This document shows, piece by piece, positions 10,946-22,417 of a stretch of 64,000 nucleotides of DNA. The notes beneath the pieces are model-generated. The model did not search any database, had not been told where the DNA came from, and worked only from the letters and a program-made list of their open reading frames with translations. The stretch covers positions 73,208,253-73,272,252 of the forward strand of contig CM042688.1 of the NCBI GenBank assembly GCA_023614405.1. The letters are read 5' to 3'. Numbering within the stretch: position 1 is the first letter of the stretch; each line of letters begins with the position of its first letter. The DNA comes from Avena insularis. Lineage: Eukaryota; Streptophyta; Magnoliopsida; Poales; Poaceae. The translations under genes and the position numbers were made by a program.

Positions 10946-13900
10946 ATGACGAGGAGGAGCTCATCGTCGTCGAGGGAGATGGAGGAGGACGCCGCGGGCG
11001 ATCAGCGTGGGCTGGTTCGTGGGTCTGCTAGACGACATCGATGGCTCTACGGACCCGCGATTCCCGCCGGCCGCCGCCTCTCCTCCTCGGAATTGGCCCC
11101 CTCACCAAATCCGGGTGAGTTTGTTATTTTCCTATCCCATTTCCAACGGGGATTTGGTCTTCTGGTGAGTGATTTCTTCCGGGATTGGGTCCGGACCTAT
11201 CACCTGCAACCACATCATCTCCCGGCGAATGCCATCACCTCTCTGTCCGCTTTCGTCTCTTCGATCGAGGGCTACACCGGACTATGGCCCACGAAGGAGC
11301 TGTGGATCCGGTTTTTCAGCCTCCGTCGCAACGTCGTCCCCAACATCCACGTCGATTCGGAGGACAAGCAGCTCACTCAGTTCGGAGCTGCCTCGATCTT
11401 GCCCCGGAGATTTTCAATCTTTCCCTGGGTCACTGGGATTGACTCCTGCAAAGGATGGGCCCGGACCTTCTTCTACGTCCGGAACAAAGGCACCGAAGAC
11501 TTCTGGGAGGAGGTCGCCAAAAAACCTACACCTCGGGCCAACCAAGTCCACAAAAGATTCGCGGAGCTGAAGAAGCTCGGATTGCGCAACGAAGATGCCA
11601 TGATCACATTCATTTGCAACCGAATCTCTCCCCTCCAGCGGCGCACTCACAAGTTGTGCCATATGAGCTTCAGCCGCGACCCCAACCGAACCTCCTCGTT
11701 CGAGTTGAGCAATACGGAGATCTTCCGCCGGGTCAAGGCTCTTTTCACCACCCATAAGGATTTTTCCGCCGAATGGACGTGGGGAATCGAGCATTACGCT
11801 GCGGATGTGCTCCTCCCGCGTAAGCTTCACGGGGTAAACTTATTTCGGATCAATTACGTGTCGGTTCTTATCATATTTTTGACTCTGCTCCTTGTGCTTT
11901 TTTCTCAGCTGTTTCTCCAGCAAACCCTCGAGGATGGTACTGATCTGACCCTTAAGTGGGCCCCGGACCGAGAAATCTTGGATGAGGAGGAGCCGGACCA
12001 GGAGATGTTCCTCCCCACAACCGACGCCACCAAACGACCCAGCGGTAAATTATCTTCTCTTAGAGATTGGCCCGACGATGAGGATGACTCGGATATCGAC
12101 ATGATTGAACCCGTTGAGGCTGTCCCTCTTTATTTTGCCTTCCCGGCATCAGCTAACCCTGGTGGGAACATCCACGAGGATCCTCCACTTGCCATGGGCG
12201 AGCTTGTTCCGGTGGCATCGAAGAAGAAGCGCGGATCCGCGTCAAGTTCTTCTTCCGAACCTTCTCAGCCTACCAAAAGGCAAAAGAAGGCCGAAGACAA
12301 GACTGCCTCCAAACGGGTAGGCAAAGCCCTGGCACGGAGGGCCCGGAAACCTAAGGAGGCCGAGACCTTGGATGCGTAAGTCATTTTTCACTGCGCAACA
12401 CACTTCTCCCTGCATCGGGGTAATTTCACTCCTGACATTATTTTCTTTTGCAGGGCTCCTATGGAGGTCCGTCAGAGCAGATCGAGCATCTCTTCTCCCC
12501 TTCGGTCTGGTCCTTCCCCTCCTTGTGACGACGAGTCACGCCCACTGAGCCCTATTCCGGAGGGCTCTGTGGCCGCTCCGGGTTCCGCAGTACCTCCTTC
12601 AGAGGAACGCGACCTTGGATCGGGAGGGGTCGGATCGGCCGAGGCAATGGCGTCCGTCACTTCGGCATTGCTGCAACCAGTAACCACCAAGTCTACCGCA
12701 ACTCCAGCACCAGCAGCAGCTCCAGCACCAGCCACCGAACCAGCGCCTGTCCCGGCTCCGAAGAAGCCAACAGCAGCTCCCAGTCCTGCCACCAAAGCTC
12801 CCATGCCAAGTTCATCTGCCTCGTCCGAGTCTTCCCAAGCTCGGCGAGGAACCACTCCAGCGGCTTCCAAGGGCAAATCCACTGTGGTCACATCCTCCCA
12901 GCAAGCCAAAGGCAAGTCTTCCTCCGTCGAGGCCAGGCAGCGAACCTTGTCGTCAATGCTTCCAAAGAAGTCACCAGCAGCGACGGATCCTCCTGCCGAG
13001 CCAGCCGATTCGCAGCAGATGGTTCTTCAAAGCTCACACAAAGGGCTTGGTGGCACCCCACATGCCCACTGGCGAACGGTACCCTCCGAGCCTTATCGAA
13101 TTCGTTATGAACTGGAATAAGGCGGAGTTCGTCTACAACGACGATCTCCCGGAAAAGTTCGGCCCCGCTGAATTTTCTGCTCAGATGAATACCGCCGCCA
13201 AGGCCATTAACCTCGCTGGGCGAATGATGGAGGTACGTTGTTTCTTCTTTACATGCTGTAGATAATAACCATTAGTCCCCGAGCCTCCGGCGGAGTAACT
13301 TGTTACTCGGCCGGATGCTCATTAGAAGATCAACGTAGCTGCATGTAAACTTCAAATATGCACACACCTAGAGCCGGGTTAAGTTTCGCTTGGCCCGGAT
13401 CTTGCACACTTCGAATATGCACACACCTAGAGCTGGGTTAAGTTCCGCTTGGCCCGGATCTCGTATACTTCGAATATGCACACACCTAGAGCCGGGTTAA
13501 GTTCCGCTTGGCCCGGATCTTGTATACTTCGAATATGCACACACCTAGAGCCGGGTGAAGTTCCGCTTGGCCCGGATCTTGTATACTTCGAATATGCACA
13601 CACCTAGAGTCGGGTTAAGTTCCGCTTGGCCAGATCTTGTATACTTCGAATATGCACACACCTAGAGCCGGGTTAAGTTCCGCTTGGCCCGGATCTTGTA
13701 TACTTCGAATATGCAACGAACTAACTTTACACTCCTGTACCTTTGTCAGGTAACTACCAATCGCCGGAGCGCCGAATTTTAGCGCCTGCTTGATACCCAC
13801 AAGATCTTGCGTGCAAAACATGTTGCACTTGGCACGGAGCATGAAAAGAGGGATAATTTCCTCTCTCGACACCTCTCCGTTTCATTTGTTTCTACCGGAC

Positions 13901-15112
13901 TAACCTCCTTATTCGGTTTTTTGCAGCTGGGGTGGAGGCTGAAAACAAAATTATGCGGAAGAACTTGGAGGAAATCCGAGGTATGTCCTCTTTCGGCCAA
14001 CGTTGTTGTGTTTTCGATTCCTTCTTCTCCTTGGCTCGGAAAACATTCACTCCTCGGCTTTGCCGGGTCAACACACTATTTCAGCATCGCTTGAGGATAG
14101 TGTGCCCGTTCCTGATATGATGCTGCATTTTCTCGAACAAGCAGGACAGCATCAAGCCGAGCTGAAGAAGAAATAGCCAAACTCAAGGCCGAGATGGAGA
14201 AGATGAAGGCCCAACACAAAACCGAACTCCAAAAAGTTGGCCAAAACTTCAACGAAGAGCGTGAGCGCTTTACCCTTCAGATCTCCAAGGACCAGGACCT
14301 GCTTAAGGAATCCGAGGTCCAGCTTGGGTCGGCGCTCGCTGAGCTTGAACAACTTCGCCAGAGACGCGACAGTTGTATCAAGGAGTTGACCCGGATCCAT
14401 CGTCATATCTCACGTAAGTTTCTTCCCCTTGTCCGACATAGTTTTCCGGGTTAGCTCATATGCCTTTGCTTCAGCATCTTCCCTTTTCCTTATTTTCAGA
14501 TAACTTTCTGGAGGGTACTCCCATCGCCAGTGCTGCCGTTGCCAAATTCCGCCAAGAGAGGGGTACTCCCGTCGCTCCTGATGGTGAGAGCATCCCCTTA
14601 GACATGGAGGACCTGTTGGTCAGCGTGTCAGCTCGGGTGGAAACCATCAAGAACTATGGGAAAGATCTCCTCGATGTTGCGGTCCGGAACTTCAACACTT
14701 TCTGGCCAAGCGAGAGCGCTCCGAAAAGGATCACACTCCTTGCTGAAAAGCTATTGGAAATCGAGACACGGCTTGATCTCTGGAGAGAATCCGCTGGGCG
14801 TGCCGCAGCAGATACCCTCCTCCATCATATCCTTACATGGTACGACAAGATCGACCTGAGCCTCCTCACACGCCGGCGCACCGGATCCAAATGGACCAAT
14901 GATCCGGAGTGGGTAGCTCGGCGCCAGGCTTGCGCCTATAGCCTTGTTGAATATTCTCCCATCCATGACTGGGGCCGAGCTTTCTGGAGTCCGGTGAGGA
15001 GGAGCAGATGGAGAACATGGAGGATGGGTCGGGCGAGGATGGAGAAGATGCTGCTTCAGATATTGAAGACAGTGATGATGACGCCGAACTTCCTCCTCCT
15101 GCCGCTCCTTAG
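10946..15112 (+). CDS. Spliced antisense ORF of E2 (putative gypsy-type transposon domain protein)
   Basis: An ORF opposite to gag-pol. The first exon encodes a domain with FLSHFQRGFG, VSDFF and YTGLWPTKELW, which I recognise as the plant 'putative gypsy type transposon' family found as extra ORFs in Tat elements. Likely introns by GT-AG and frame: 11834-11908, 12376-12453, 13233-13926, 13981-14143 and 14414-14499. The middle exons are rich in Ser, Pro and Ala. Exon 5 (14144-14413) is a charged coiled coil. The last exon ends in an acidic tail (AELPPPAAP) at 15112. E7 carries the same exon-intron plan. Frameshifts near the N-terminus, about 13045-13110 and about 15000 suggest this copy is no longer functional. 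Function is unknown. Confidence 0.75.
13349..13715 (+). repeat. 59-bp minisatellite inside an intron of the antisense ORF
   Basis: Six copies of a 59-bp unit begin at 13349, 13408, 13467, 13526, 13585 and 13643, with a 14-bp partial copy from 13702. The fifth unit lacks one base. Units start ACTTCGAATATGC and include CCTAGAGCCGGGTTAAG. The array lies wholly in the intron between 13233 and 13926. Confidence 0.92.
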
Positions 15113-15723
15113 TGGAACAAACTTGAAAATTTATCAGATCCCCGGTATGCCGGGTGCCATTGTATGCTAAATACATGATATTTTGCTACTATGCTTGTAT
15201 GCCGGATTAACTTGGGCGTAGTCCCCGAGTTTCATTTTCTTGTTCGTCCAATTCTCCGGCTCGATCCGTGTCTACCTTGATTCGGTTTTACGACTTACGA
15301 ATCCGAGCCTCGAGAATCGTTTTAACAATACTGAGAAACTTTGAGGCTTGGCTCAAAATAATTCAACATAATAACTTGAAAGAAAATACGGGGTTAGTCC
15401 GAAAAAGCAAACGTTAGCCGGAATAAGATCGTTTCCTTAGTGGGTTTTCATGTGCTACGCAATTCCAAACTCGTCCCCTTGCTTGCCATGAAGCCAATTC
15501 TTGTTGGACAGCAGCAAGTCGAAGGGTTGGGTTTCTGGTGCTCACACATTACTAATCCGGGTTAAGCGAAACAAGTCATTCCATCTAGCGCATAAAAAGT
15601 AACAACAACTGTTTATCAAGGCAGTCCCCGAGTTACTGCTCGAGGCTTCGCTATTTCATTGATAAGCTCATTGCTGACATACATACCGACATATGAGATG
15701 ACTCGGATACATACACTTATTAG
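15113..15723. other. E2 spacer between convergent ORFs
   Basis: About 600 bp separate the end of the antisense ORF (+) from the end of integrase (-). It presumably holds the 3' untranslated ends of two convergent transcripts. I see no further ORF or repeat in it. Confidence 0.5.
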
Positions 15724-17061
15724 CTAAGTGTAGAAGGGACGAAGTAGTGCTACATTCCATGGTCGCTTCGATTCCTCTCCGCACCTGTTCGCCTTGTTCT
15801 TTTCCTGTGGCTTTGCATCTATGAGATAATAAGAGTCATTGTGCAATGCTTTGCTCACAATGAATGGCCCTTCCCATGGGGGGGATAATTTATGCATGCC
15901 AGTAGTACGCTGTACCAACCAGAGCACCAGATCGCCTTCCCAGAAGACTCGGGGGCACAATTTCTGGCTATGATAGCGTCGGAGATTTTGCTGATATATG
16001 GCGGATCTGGACAGTGCCAGTTCTCTCGCTTCTTCCAGCAGATCAACATCATTTTGCCGGGCTTCTTGCACTTCGGCTTTTGTGTATTGGGTGACCCTAG
16101 GAGAATCATGCTCTATGTCGGCTGGTAATACAGCTTCTGCCCCATATACCAGAAAGAACGGCGTGTAGCCTATTGATCGATTCGGAGTTGTTCTTAAACT
16201 CCACAATACCGCTGGTAGTTCTTCTATCCAGCACCCCGCTGATCTTTGCAGCGGCTCAATGAGCCGGGGTTTTATCCCGGATAGCACTAATCCGTTGGAT
16301 CTTTCCACTTGTCCGTTTGATGCGGGGTGGGCTACCGAGGCTACGTCGAGTCGGATTTTCTTGTCTCGGGAAAAGCGCGTAAATGCTCCTTCCGCGAAAT
16401 TTGTTCCATTCTCAGTTATAATGCTGTGTGGATAACCGTACCTCAAGATGATGTCTTTGAGAAACGTCACGGCCATAGCTCCATCACATTTTCTTATAGG
16501 CTTCACTTCGATCCATTTTGTAAACTTGTCCACCATGACCAGAATGTGTGTCATGTTTCCTCTTGCTGGTTTGAATGGGCCAACCATATCCAAGCACCAC
16601 ACAGCAAATGGCCATGTAATTGGTATGGTTTTGGGTTCCGACATAGGCGTATGTGTCTTGGTGGCGTACCTTTGACAACCGTTGCATTTTCTCACCAGAT
16701 CTTCTGCTTGCTCCAAGGCACTTGGCCAGTAGAATCCATGCCGGAACGCCTTTGCCACTAAGGCCCAGGATGAGGCATGATGCCCGCATTCTCCTTGGTG
16801 TATATCTCGGAGGATGTTAAGTCCTTCCGGGTCAACACACCGCTGGAGGACATTGGTTACACTTTGTTTGTATAGCTCGGAATTGATGATTGTGTAAGCT
16901 TTGGCTCTCCTCTGAGTTTGCCTGGCTAGCACTTCCTCAGTGGGTAACGTCCCATCTTTCAAGAACTGGTATATAGGCAGTGCCCAAGCTGGTATCGTCA
17001 TGCAGGAACATCTCCTCATCAATTTCCATCCGATCCACCGGCATAACTTCAGTCGGATCAC
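15724..17061 (-). CDS. int: E2 integrase (C-terminal part of pol)
   Basis: This part of pol would insert the cDNA into the genome. The HHCC zinc finger is seen as HQGECGHH followed by CNGC. The catalytic core has CLDMVG (first Asp) and SNGQVERSNG (the Glu). The second catalytic residue, normally Asp in a TDNG motif, is Glu here (ITENGTNF), a conservative but probably inactivating change. The C-terminal segment (EGDLVL, LSPPWEGPF) is typical of Ty3/gypsy integrases. The frame is open for 445 codons but is offset from the upstream frame by a frameshift near 17000. A linker at about 17069-17122 has three short repeats encoding Pro-Gly-Thr. Confidence 0.85.
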   Translation of the reverse strand: MIRLKLCRWIGWKLMRRCSCMTIPAWALPIYQFLKDGTLPTEEVLARQTQRRAKAYTIINSELYKQSVTNVLQRCVDPEGLNILRDIHQGECGHHASSWALVAKAFRHGFYWPSALEQAEDLVRKCNGCQRYATKTHTPMSEPKTIPITWPFAVWCLDMVGPFKPARGNMTHILVMVDKFTKWIEVKPIRKCDGAMAVTFLKDIILRYGYPHSIITENGTNFAEGAFTRFSRDKKIRLDVASVAHPASNGQVERSNGLVLSGIKPRLIEPLQRSAGCWIEELPAVLWSLRTTPNRSIGYTPFFLVYGAEAVLPADIEHDSPRVTQYTKAEVQEARQNDVDLLEEARELALSRSAIYQQNLRRYHSQKLCPRVFWEGDLVLWLVQRTTGMHKLSPPWEGPFIVSKALHNDSYYLIDAKPQEKNKANRCGEESKRPWNVALLRPFYT

Positions 17062-17244
17062 GCTGAACAGTCCCCGGGTCTAGCGAGGTAGTCCCCGGGT
17101 TTACCGAGGTAGTCCCCGGGTTCGGCGTGCTACCTCCCATGTCAATGTCCATGGGCTCAGCTCCGGATTCCGCGTTTTCCGGGACATAGATTGAATCGGT
17201 TCCTGGGGACGGCCTGATAGATGGTTTTCTGAGGTGCTCCAATG

Positions 17245-18100
17245 CTACGCCCGGTGGATTGCCTGTCGGGTCGATCCGAGCTTTGACAGCATGTCGGCAG
17301 CTTCATTTTCCATGCGAGGTACATGGTGAAATTCGCATCCCTCAAAGTAACCCGAGATCTTCTGCACATGAAATCTGTATAGTGCCATGTTTGGATCCAG
17401 GCCCCACACCGGACACTTGCTGTCAGACATTAGATCTGAGTCGCCAAAGCATATTATCCGACGTATGCCAATCTCCTTTGCCACTTTGAGACCATGCACA
17501 AGAGCCTCATACTCAGCGACATTGTTTGATGCCACGAAATGGATCTGCAATACGTACTTGAGCTGATCCTTCTTTGGCGAGGTAAGCACAACCCCGGCAC
17601 CTAACCCGGTTTTGGTTTTCGATCCGTCAAAGTGCATCCTCCAGTAGTTCGGATCTGGCGGCGGTGGTTCGTATTGTACCTCGGCCCAATCCACAAAAAA
17701 GTCCGCCACAGTCTGAGACTTGATCGCTTCTCCTATCATCTGGGTGCGAAGGTGCTAGCTCAATCGCCCATTTCGCAATTCTGCCATTCGCATCTTTGTT
17801 ACCCATTATCTCGGATATGGGGGCTTCGCATATCACTTTGATGGGATGCTCCTCAAAGTAGTGCTTTAACTTCTTTGCCGCCATATAAACACCGTATGCC
17901 ACCTTTTGAAAATGCGGGTAGTTCTGTTTTGAGGCAGACAATACCTCGCTCAAGTAATACACTGGCCTCTGCATCGACTTACCCTCTTCATCACGCTCCA
18001 CTACAATCACTGCACTTACAACTCGGTTGGTTGCGGCTATGTAGAGCAACATTGGCTCCTTTGACAGTGGAGAAGCTAACACTGGTGCAGTGGTCAACAT
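17245..18100 (-). pseudogene. E2 RNase H region (frameshifted)
   Basis: Two overlapping frames cover this region. The first (from 18100) has the RNase H-like connection region (PVYYLSEVL, YFEEHPIKV). The second (17739-17245) has the RNase H fold of Tat elements (MHFDGSKTKTG, NNVAEYEALVHGL, GDSDLM), with catalytic acidic residues visible in FDGS, E of AEYE, and GDSD. A frameshift near 17750 separates the two. The enzyme would degrade template RNA during reverse transcription. Confidence 0.78.
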
Positions 18101-19017
18101 CTTTTTTAAATGGGCAAAAGCCTCATCTCAAGGGCCCAAACGAATTTATCTGACTTTTTCATGAGTTGGTAGAGAGGTAGTGCCTTTTCCCCTAACCGAC
18201 ATACAAACCGACTCAACGACGCCAGGCATCCAGTGAACTTTTGGACATTGTTGAGACACTTCGGCATCTCCATTCGTTCGATGGCTCAGATCTTAGTTGG
18301 ATTAACCTCGATACCTCGGCTAGAGACGAGAAATCCGAGTAATTTCCTAGCCGGGACACCGAAGGTACATTTTTCTGGGTTAAGCTTCATCCGGAATCTC
18401 CTCAAGTTCGCGAATGTTTGCCTTATGTCGTCAAGGAGCGTTGTGCTTTCCTTGGTCTTAATAACCACATCATCCATGTAGACTTGTACATTTTGACCTA
18501 TTTGATCGTGCAAACATTTTTGCATACATCTTTGGTATGTTGCTCTTGCATTTCGTAAACCGAATGGCATAGTGCGATAGCAATAAGCCCCGTACGGGGT
18601 AATAAAGGCAGTTTTTATTTGATCATCCGGGTTCAGAGGTATCTGGTGGAAACCAGAATAGGCGTCAATGAATGACAACAGTTCACATCCCGCGGTACAG
18701 TCGATGACCTGATCTATCCTCGGCAGTGGAAATGGATCTTTTGGACACGCCTTGTTCAGGTTCGTGTAATCGATACACATACGCCAAACCACCGCCACGT
18801 TCGGATCATCTTTCTTCTTTTCTACCAACACCGGATTAGAGAGCCAATCCGGATACAGCACTTCCATGATAAATCCAGCTGCAAGCAACCGAGCTATCTC
18901 GTCACCAATGACCTTTCTCCTATCCTCGGCGAAGCGTCGCAGAGGTTGCTTCACCAGCCTTGCTCCGGGTCTCACGTTCAAAGAGTGCTTGGCCAACTCC
19001 CTCGGAACACCTTGCAA
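18101..19017 (-). pseudogene. E2 reverse transcriptase (broken)
   Basis: The open part 19017-18286 has the RT palm and fingers: CIDYTNLNKACPKDPFPLP, FIDAYSGFHQI, TMPFGLRNA and the YMDD active site (VYMDDVVIKT, about 18462-18490). The frame then meets TGA at 18286-18288 in a context where related elements read Arg, a CGA-to-TGA change. Beyond it the sequence still reads as thumb and connection (PKCLNNVQKFTG, LSRFVCRLGEKALPLYQL) until a frameshift at about 18125. The domains are all there but cannot be made as one protein. Confidence 0.85.
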
Positions 19018-19190
19018 GTCCTGTGTGGACCAAGAAAAAATATCCCGATTCTCACGGAGGAAGTTGATGAGCTCGCTTTCCTATTTGTCAGTTAACCCGG
19101 CACCACTTGTTACGGCGCCCGAAACATGTTATCCATCGGAACCTTCTTGGTGTCCTTCGGCTTGAAACGAAACGCTTCCATGCGGGTTGC

Positions 19191-20369
19191 TTAACGCCGC
19201 ATATATCGCATGGACTGAGCTAATGCCGCCACCTCTTGGATTTTTCTTTTCTCTTGCGCAATCACGAGTGACTCGACTAGGTTAGACCCGGCTGAGGCGC
19301 ACTCAATAGAACATCGGAAATCCCCAGCGATAGTAATTGCTCCATTTGGCCCGGGCAACTTCATATTTAGATAAATAACGTGGCAACTTGCCATGAATTT
19401 GCTCAGTGCTGGTATCCCGAGTAATGCATGATACACGCTCTCCAAGTTCACCACCTCAAACTCCAGATTCTCAGTTCGGCAGTTATCCCTCGTACCAAAT
19501 AGCACATCGACCCGGACTTTGCCTATGGGCTCACAGGAGATGCCTGGTACGATACCATGGAAAGTTGTTCTTGTAGCCTGGAGCATGTTCTCTGAGATGC
19601 CCAACTTGCGCATCGTATCTGCATACATGATGTTAATGCTACTACCATTGTCGATCAGTACCTTGGATAACCTCACATTAATGTTTGGTCCAATGAACAT
19701 TGGATCTAACACTAGTGCATACGAGCCCGGACTTGGCATAAGCTTGGGATGATCTTTGACGCTCCAGGTAATTTCCTGGACCGACCAAGGCATGTACCTC
19801 GTCACTGCAGGCATAACCGCGTTAACCTCCATATGTCGGCGCTGCAAGCTCTTCCTATCTGTTTCCTCTATTGTGAACACACAATAGCTCTGGTGATGTT
19901 CCCTGTACTCATTCCTTCCCTCGTTTCTGGAGTACCTCTGATCCGGTTGTTGCTGGTTTTCCACCTGATGCACTTCATCCCTTCTCTCACTGTTGTCATA
20001 CCTCGGAGGAGGGGGAGGCAACATTAGCTGTTGCATGTTTGCTCCGGAGAGCAATTGCTGCCGGGGTAACTCCTGCCGAGGTTGATCATTCCGGGGTGCC
20101 TGAGCATTCCCCGAACCACCTTGTTCTATCTTACGCATCCACTTGCATTGCCTCGTTGTGTGACCCGCCGGGCTGTTCGGATTTAGCGTGTGAAATTTAC
20201 ACGGCTGGTCCAACATTGACTCATAGGTATACCTCGGACGATCTTTCTTTTCTTGGCATTGCTTCTTCTGCTCCGGAGTCCATGTTTTCTTGCCATTGTT
20301 TCGTCGAGTCCATTGCCCTCCCGTTTTCTGGCGTTGGTTGCTCCGTGCTCCGGGTTGATCTTGATTCAC
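19191..20369 (-). CDS. E2 gag nucleocapsid end and aspartic protease
   Basis: A 392-codon frame. Near residues 57-75 it has a Cys-His motif (CKFHTLNPNSPAGHTTRQC), a variant zinc knuckle common in Tat gags, then a Gln- and Pro-rich linker. From about residue 190 it has a retropepsin-like domain with active site KVLIDNGSSINIMY near residue 238 (about 19655) and the LGIPALSKF motif. DNGSS in place of the common DTGA is usual in this lineage. Its frame is separate from gag upstream and RT downstream. The protease would cut the polyprotein. Confidence 0.78.
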   Translation of the reverse strand: MNQDQPGARSNQRQKTGGQWTRRNNGKKTWTPEQKKQCQEKKDRPRYTYESMLDQPCKFHTLNPNSPAGHTTRQCKWMRKIEQGGSGNAQAPRNDQPRQELPRQQLLSGANMQQLMLPPPPPRYDNSERRDEVHQVENQQQPDQRYSRNEGRNEYREHHQSYCVFTIEETDRKSLQRRHMEVNAVMPAVTRYMPWSVQEITWSVKDHPKLMPSPGSYALVLDPMFIGPNINVRLSKVLIDNGSSINIMYADTMRKLGISENMLQATRTTFHGIVPGISCEPIGKVRVDVLFGTRDNCRTENLEFEVVNLESVYHALLGIPALSKFMASCHVIYLNMKLPGPNGAITIAGDFRCSIECASAGSNLVESLVIAQEKRKIQEVAALAQSMRYMRR

Positions 20370-22216
20370 AGCTGCAACTTGTTGCGAACTATACCGATGG
20401 TCCGATCTATCATCTCTCCTTTTTCCCTGTAATCGTTCCTCCGGGATGACCCCGCTCCGTCTCTCGGATAGTACTCCTCATTTGACTCGTTCGACGCGAT
20501 CCTAGGTTGAGTCAGATCACCCAAAGCATAAGAATCCGCAATCCGGATCATCTCTGCCAACGTGACTGGCATTTTCCTTTGCAATTTCATCCACAACTCG
20601 CTGCCATATCTGCACCCTTGTGCGAACCATGCTATAGCTCGTGACTCTATGACTTTCACACGAGTTTCTCACGGTACACCACCGGGTCAAGAATTCACGA
20701 TCCGTTTCGTTAGATCTCTGCTTGCACATCGCCAAGGTCTGCGGTCTATTCGGTCTCTGATATGTACTTGAGAAGTTGCTGATAAACATTTCTTCAAAAT
20801 CTATCCAGCAATTGATGCTTCCGGGTGGCAAATTATTCAGCCATACCCTAGCCGGACCTTCCAACATTTGGGGTAATCGCATAACCCATCTCAAGTTGCC
20901 GATTGCAATTTTCATACGGTATGTAGTTTATCAGCCAATCCTCCGCTTTGTACTACCGTCATACGTCTTCGTGCCTCGGTAATTGGAAATTGCTGGCGGT
21001 TCTTCATGATCCGGGGTCCAAAGCACGCTGGACCCAGAGGACCTTGACATTCGATCCGCCGACCTATACAGCGATCCAACTTTAACTTTGGCGTCATCCG
21101 CATCAAATCCTCGCTTCCCAATCTCGACCCTATCACATGATAGTCCGGTCTTGCGTATCACGCATTCATCATCTCGAGTCTCCGTCATTGTATCGGTCTT
21201 GTTGTGCTCCTATCATTTGCATACCACGTCCGCACTTTGCTCTTGCCTTAGTATATTCCTTTGCTGCGGTTGACCGATCTCGCCGAAGTTTCGCTGTCCG
21301 GCATTGCCGTTGGCAGCATTCCCTTGACCGGCATTGCCTTGGTCGTGATTACCTCGGCCAGCTTCACCTCGGCTCACACTTCGTCGATCGTCGTTTTTCC
21401 GCATCTCTTTTTGTTTTCACGCGACGTTGGGTCGACGAACGATCCGCTTGTTCCGTTCGCCGAGGTTACTACCTCTTCTCCTTGGGCCACCATGAGGCGA
21501 CGATGCGGCTCCGCCGATTTCTCCGGGTTACCCATCGCCGAATGGACGATCTTAGAAGCTCCAACTCTCCGGTTACCTCTCGCTCGCCTGTTCGTGATCC
21601 GAACCAGCTCGTTAACCCGGTCTTGCTGTCTTTGACGGGCTTCACCCGTCAGACCCTCTAGCTCGGACGCCGCGGCATCTGCTGCTCTGAGGTTCTTCGC
21701 CGGGGTACTATACTTCGGCAACCCCATGGACAGATAGTTTTCCGACCCTTCTGGTCCATCATCACCTTCTATGTTCATCTCACTCATGAGATTTTTCCCT
21801 TTCACCCTTACTGCATCAACCTTGTTTGCCTTCGCGTACTCACGCAGCGTCATGTTCAACGACTGCTGAGCCGCTGCTATTTTCTTTGCGCCCTCCAGTA
21901 TCTTTTGCCAGGTCTCCTCTAGCTCGGCCTGTGCCTGAGCCGGATCTACCACTGCTGCCACCGGGTTTGCCAAGCTATCCATAGCTTCCCTCAGCAAGTT
22001 CTCAGGCCTCATTAGCGGAGGACCCCTAGCTTTCCTCGGTGCCTTAGGCGTTACCTCTAGGTCTAGCGCTGGATCCTTGCTCATGCCCGCGCCTGGAGCA
22101 GTCATCATCACCTCTGCATGGTCCGGGGAGCGAGCGATACGCGCCTCGCGAGCCACAGTGAGGGGTGGTTCTCCTGCATCGATGATGCGACGCGGATGAA
22201 CGCAGGACACGTCCAC
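20366..22216 (-). pseudogene. gag: E2 gag (frameshifted)
   Basis: Gag is spread over several frames. The N-terminal frame (22216-21374) is Ala- and Glu-rich and probably helical. A second frame has Gly-Asn repeats (GNAGQGNAANGNAGQRN, about 21230-21390). The capsid domain at 20915-20517 carries LEGPARVWLNNLPPGSI and FEEMFISNFSSTYQRP, typical of Tat gags. A further frame (20659-20366) carries WFAQGC and MIRIADSYA. At least three frameshifts separate these segments. Confidence 0.72.
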
Positions 22217-22398
22217 AACAACGTAGACCTTGTGTGCACCGAGCTTGACGAAGATGCCATTGCGCGGAAGGGCGGTGTCAAGCAGCCAAGTGTTGTCGCG
22301 ACGTAGTCCAGCGCCAAAGCGAACGAGCCCGAGACGATGCGTCGTTCGCGCGGTGCGAGGTTTCCCGTCCGGATCTTCACCCCTGCTAGCGCTGCTAG

Positions 22399-22415
22399 CC
22401 CCACGGTGGGCGCCA
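22399..22415 (-). promoter_or_regulatory. Primer-binding site of E2
   Basis: On the - strand TGGCGCCCACCGTGGGG lies two bases inside the 5' LTR. It would pair with a tRNA 3' end terminating in CCA. I do not assign the tRNA species. Confidence 0.7.
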
Positions 22416-22417
22416 AC

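Noticed and set aside
13349..13715. CRISPR-like array
   Set aside because: Units are contiguous with no unique spacers, and the context is an intron of a plant retrotransposon.
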